From Candidatus Methylomirabilis sp. (lineage in GTDB: Bacteria; Patescibacteriota; Patescibacteriia; DYHP01): a stretch of 7,351 bases of DNA. The position numbers and the translations under genes are program-made. The stretch lies in assembly GCA_020724105.1 (NCBI GenBank), contig DYHP01000040.1:1-7351 (forward strand). The letters run 5' to 3'. Under the pieces are notes generated by a model that did no database searches, had not been told where the DNA came from, and worked only from the letters and a program-made list of their open reading frames with translations. Below, piece after piece: positions 4,886 to 7,351 of this stretch. Each line of letters begins with the position of its first letter. Within the stretch, counting starts at the first letter, position 1.

Positions 4886-7351
4886 TTATAACCCTACGTC
4901 CGCCTCTTCGCTCAACCATTCGGAATAATCGATTTTCCCGCTGACTTTTTGCGGAGCATCGGGCGAACCCCAAAAATTATGTTTGGCGGAAACTTGTTTG
5001 GGATAGCCGGCTGGACACGAAGACGAAGTGTCAACCATAAGCGTCTGCTTCAAGTCCACGCCGCAAAGATTCCTCATATCAAACTGCCTGTTGCCGTAGA
5101 TATCGCTGTTTTCTATGTCAATCTGGTCTTCAAACGCCGCTTCAAGATAAATTCCGTAACTGCCGTTGTTTCTGAAAGCGGAATTTCTAATTCTTGCTCT
5201 GGCGCCGGATTTCAAAATCAACCCCGAGCCGTTGGAATTTTCAACCGAAACATTGTTCAAGTCGGCGATCTCGATGTTGCACCAACGATTGCCGCCGGTT
5301 AGTGTTATGCCTCCGTAATTGTCTTTTAAGCGCGTGTGGTCAATGGAAATCCGCTGCGTCTTTTTGCCGCAAGAAGATGATGTGCCAAGGCTTATGGCAT
5401 TGTTAGCGAAATAGATACGGCTATGAGAAATTGTAATTCTGGAACCGTCAACATCCGTCCCGCTCACGTTTCTTATCCCTCCCCAATCATTGCTTTGGGG
5501 CGCGGAGGAATCTCCGTCGCCGTTTGTGTCGCCGTAAAATCTGTCGTCCTTTATTGAGGTCAAAATCACGGGGTCGTCTTTCGCGCCCAAAATTTCAAAC
5601 GAACCCCAAACAAGAATTTCAGTCGGACGATAATAATTCCATGACCAATACGGCGGGCCGAATTTTATCACCACGCCCGGCATAATTTTCAAAAGACCTT
5701 GGTTTTTTATTTGGACGTACGAACCGATGTAATAAGGATTTTTGTCAGCCGTAAGAGTCAATTCATCATTGATTTCCGAAGGGATGTAAGTGATATGCTG
5801 TAAGAGGTTTCCTTCTTTTTTATATTCTTTCGGCGTCGTCACGACGAGCGTATTGGAAAGTTCCGACCAAGCGAAACCGTTCCAAGTTTTTAAAGCAAAA
5901 CAATATTCTTTTCCCGCCTTAAGATTGCTGATTTCCATGTTCTCCGTTGTTCCTTCCGCTTGCGGCGCAAAATCCAAATCAACTTTTTCCGCCTGCGACC
6001 AATCGATGTTCAATAAACAAAGGCTGGGGATCGTTGTTTCCTCATACCTTAAATCATATTTTGAATCTTCTCCGAGATTGGCGTTTTTAGGCGCGGTAAA
6101 TTTCAAAGTTAAACCCAATGGCATGGATTTGTGCCAAACCACGCTCAAATCAATTACTTCTCCCGGCTTGACCAAATCGCTTTGGCGCGGTTCGGGCAAA
6201 CTTTGGGAATTTTGCGGTTCGGGATTTGTCCGCAAAACAAAATCCGCGGCGTTATTGTCGCCGTCAAATCCATTGCCCAAAATCTCGTCCTCGCCGTTAA
6301 AATTCATTGATTCAGCGGTTGAATTTGCGTTCGCCTTTCGTTCCAAAGAAAATCCTTTAGGAATATCGGCTGTGGGCGCGCCTTCAAAAGTCGAAGAAGA
6401 AGACTGGTCGCCCCAACCGACCTTATCCATAATCTCGCCGTCTTGACTGTAAAGAATCAAACTATTGTTGCTTGCCAGCGATTCTTTGGCGCTGTAAACC
6501 GCGTCGGGCGTAATGTTATGTTTGTAATCCGACGGATGAACGATTAAATAAAATCCAAGGGGCGGGATTGTTGCGTTGTCGGGAAATGGCCGCAATAGAT
6601 AGGACTTGGGATTTCCCGCAGCGGTAAATGGCCTTAATTTCCAACCCGACAAAGACACGGCGTCCGAAGTCGGATTATAAAGTTCAACAAATTCGTCATT
6701 TACCTCAGTGGCGCCGGAAATTTTAATTTCGGAAATCAAAATGTGGGGCAAAAGTATTTCATATTCCGCTTCGCGCCAATCGTTTACATTGCCCGCCTCG
6801 TCTCTGGCGCGGATTTTGAATTTATATTTATCTTTGTTCTTTTTTGACGGCGGGGTAAAAGCAAAAATGCTGGAAGTCGCGGACTCAAAAATATTTTCAA
6901 AATCTCCGCCGTTGAGCGAGTGAGACAATTCGTAAAAAATACTTGAAGACGCGCGGCTGTCTTTCGCTTGCCAAGAAAAATTCAAATTATTTGCCGCGTC
7001 TTTTACGACTTCAAACGACAAAATTTCGGGCGGCGTTTGGTCTATGATTATTAAAATTGAAACTGTTTCACTTTGGTTTGCCGCTTCATCGAAAGCAGAA
7101 ACTTCAATTTTGTGTTCGCCTTCGCCAAGTTCCAATTTTTTATCCCATTTGTCCGGCGCATCGAAAGAAAGCAAATTATAAGAGTCGCCACTGTCTATAA
7201 CGAATTGGATTCTTGTTGCGTCTTCTGATTTTGTGCCGGCGAGATTGATTGTGAAATCATTAGTTAAAAATTCTGCAGGGGCTGGCGCGGTTATTTGGGG
7301 CGCTTGAGGCGGAGTTGTGTCGGGAAGCGGGGTTGGCGGCGATTCGGGCTG
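4886..7351 (-). CDS. Large extracellular multidomain protein, C-terminal part (Ig/FN3, lamin-tail, beta-helix)
   Basis: The frame is open to the right edge, so the N-terminus and any signal peptide are missing; 821 residues are visible. In order: a proline-rich linker (1-20, PESPPTPLPDTTPPQAPQ); an Ig-like domain (about 20-108, ending AFDEAANQSETVS); an FN3/Ig-like domain (about 109-200); a lamin-tail domain (about 204-375, ILISEIKISG, DEFVELYNPT, LSGWKL, VGWGD); a second FN3-like domain (about 397-508, LKAGKEYCFALKT); and a right-handed beta-helix (about 509-815) with short repeated turns ending in KHNFWGSPDAP. Four cysteines in the helix region could pair if secreted. No C-terminal anchor or sorting motif is seen. 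TTG at 7172-7174 is not a credible start because coding continues upstream. A surface adhesion or envelope role is inferred; the exact function is unknown. Confidence 0.9.
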   Translation of the reverse strand, partial: QPESPPTPLPDTTPPQAPQITAPAPAEFLTNDFTINLAGTKSEDATRIQFVIDSGDSYNLLSFDAPDKWDKKLELGEGEHKIEVSAFDEAANQSETVSILIIIDQTPPEILSFEVVKDAANNLNFSWQAKDSRASSSIFYELSHSLNGGDFENIFESATSSIFAFTPPSKKNKDKYKFKIRARDEAGNVNDWREAEYEILLPHILISEIKISGATEVNDEFVELYNPTSDAVSLSGWKLRPFTAAGNPKSYLLRPFPDNATIPPLGFYLIVHPSDYKHNITPDAVYSAKESLASNNSLILYSQDGEIMDKVGWGDQSSSSTFEGAPTADIPKGFSLERKANANSTAESMNFNGEDEILGNGFDGDNNAADFVLRTNPEPQNSQSLPEPRQSDLVKPGEVIDLSVVWHKSMPLGLTLKFTAPKNANLGEDSKYDLRYEETTIPSLCLLNIDWSQAEKVDLDFAPQAEGTTENMEISNLKAGKEYCFALKTWNGFAWSELSNTLVVTTPKEYKKEGNLLQHITYIPSEINDELTLTADKNPYYIGSYVQIKNQGLLKIMPGVVIKFGPPYWSWNYYRPTEILVWGSFEILGAKDDPVILTSIKDDRFYGDTNGDGDSSAPQSNDWGGIRNVSGTDVDGSRITISHSRIYFANNAISLGTSSSCGKKTQRISIDHTRLKDNYGGITLTGGNRWCNIEIADLNNVSVENSNGSGLILKSGARARIRNSAFRNNGSYGIYLEAAFEDQIDIENSDIYGNRQFDMRNLCGVDLKQTLMVDTSSSCPAGYPKQVSAKHNFWGSPDAPQKVSGKIDYSEWLSEEADVGL

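Noticed and set aside
4872..4973. N-terminal extension of mnmA starting at 4973
   Set aside because: It overlaps the end of the upstream gene in another frame and has no MnmA similarity; the ATG at 4871 fits the family start.
5014..5032. GACAC/GTGTC hairpin in the surface-protein gene as another inserted element
   Set aside because: Only a 5-bp stem, with a CGAAGA-type tandem in the loop; chance or serine-rich coding explains it and no second copy is seen.
7172..7174. TTG as start of the surface protein
   Set aside because: The same frame continues with 59 plausible codons of proline-rich linker and Ig-like sequence to the window edge, so the gene is simply cut off.

Overview
The window looks like part of a small, streamlined bacterial genome of the Patescibacteria/CPR type, most probably a parcubacterium. 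This is an inference from several sequence traits: an alanyl-tRNA synthetase that stops right after its editing domain; start codons mostly without Shine-Dalgarno sequences; a large secreted-type protein combining Ig/FN3, lamin-tail and beta-helix domains; and many short palindromic repeats, several of them inside coding sequences. All genes lie on the minus strand and read right to left. Seven genes end in TAA or TAG and none in TGA. No in-frame UGA is needed to read them, so the standard code fits.

Layout in transcription order: (1) 7351-4886, the C-terminal 821 residues of a large multidomain surface or secreted protein, open at the right edge. (2) 4871-3699, mnmA, the tRNA-uridine 2-thiolase, only 14 nt downstream and probably co-transcribed. 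(3) 3698-3486, a 213-nt gap with a very good promoter overlapping the mnmA stop codon, then a 182-bp inverted-repeat element that would form nearly the whole alaS 5' leader. (4) 3485-1515, alaS. (5) 1514-1429, an AT-rich gap with a second strong promoter. (6) 1428-1213 infA, 961-845 rpmJ, 840-454 rpsM and 435-49 rpsK, the usual IF-1/L36/S13/S11 order of the end of the spc/alpha ribosomal operon; rpsD and rpoA would be expected beyond the left edge. A 251-bp repeat-bearing spacer separates infA from rpmJ.

Functionally this is mostly a translation block: initiation (IF-1), ribosome structure (L36, S13, S11), tRNA charging (AlaRS) and tRNA wobble modification (MnmA). The surface protein is the only accessory gene.

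The most unusual signal is the repeats. The same palindrome, CCCCGACTTWAAGTCGGGG, sits in the same reading frame at three places in alaS and each time encodes D-P/L-D-F/L-K-S-G. A second palindrome family encoding T-S-E-V occurs in both alaS and mnmA. A double hairpin interrupts mnmA, and a GCGGAT-type tandem interrupts alaS. A fifth family, tandem 10-11-nt TGGCGT units, follows the stop codons of both infA and rpsK and includes a 25-bp exact repeat. Together these suggest short palindromic elements that insert in frame into housekeeping proteins, in the manner of the Rickettsia palindromic elements, plus a MITE-like or structured RNA leader on alaS.
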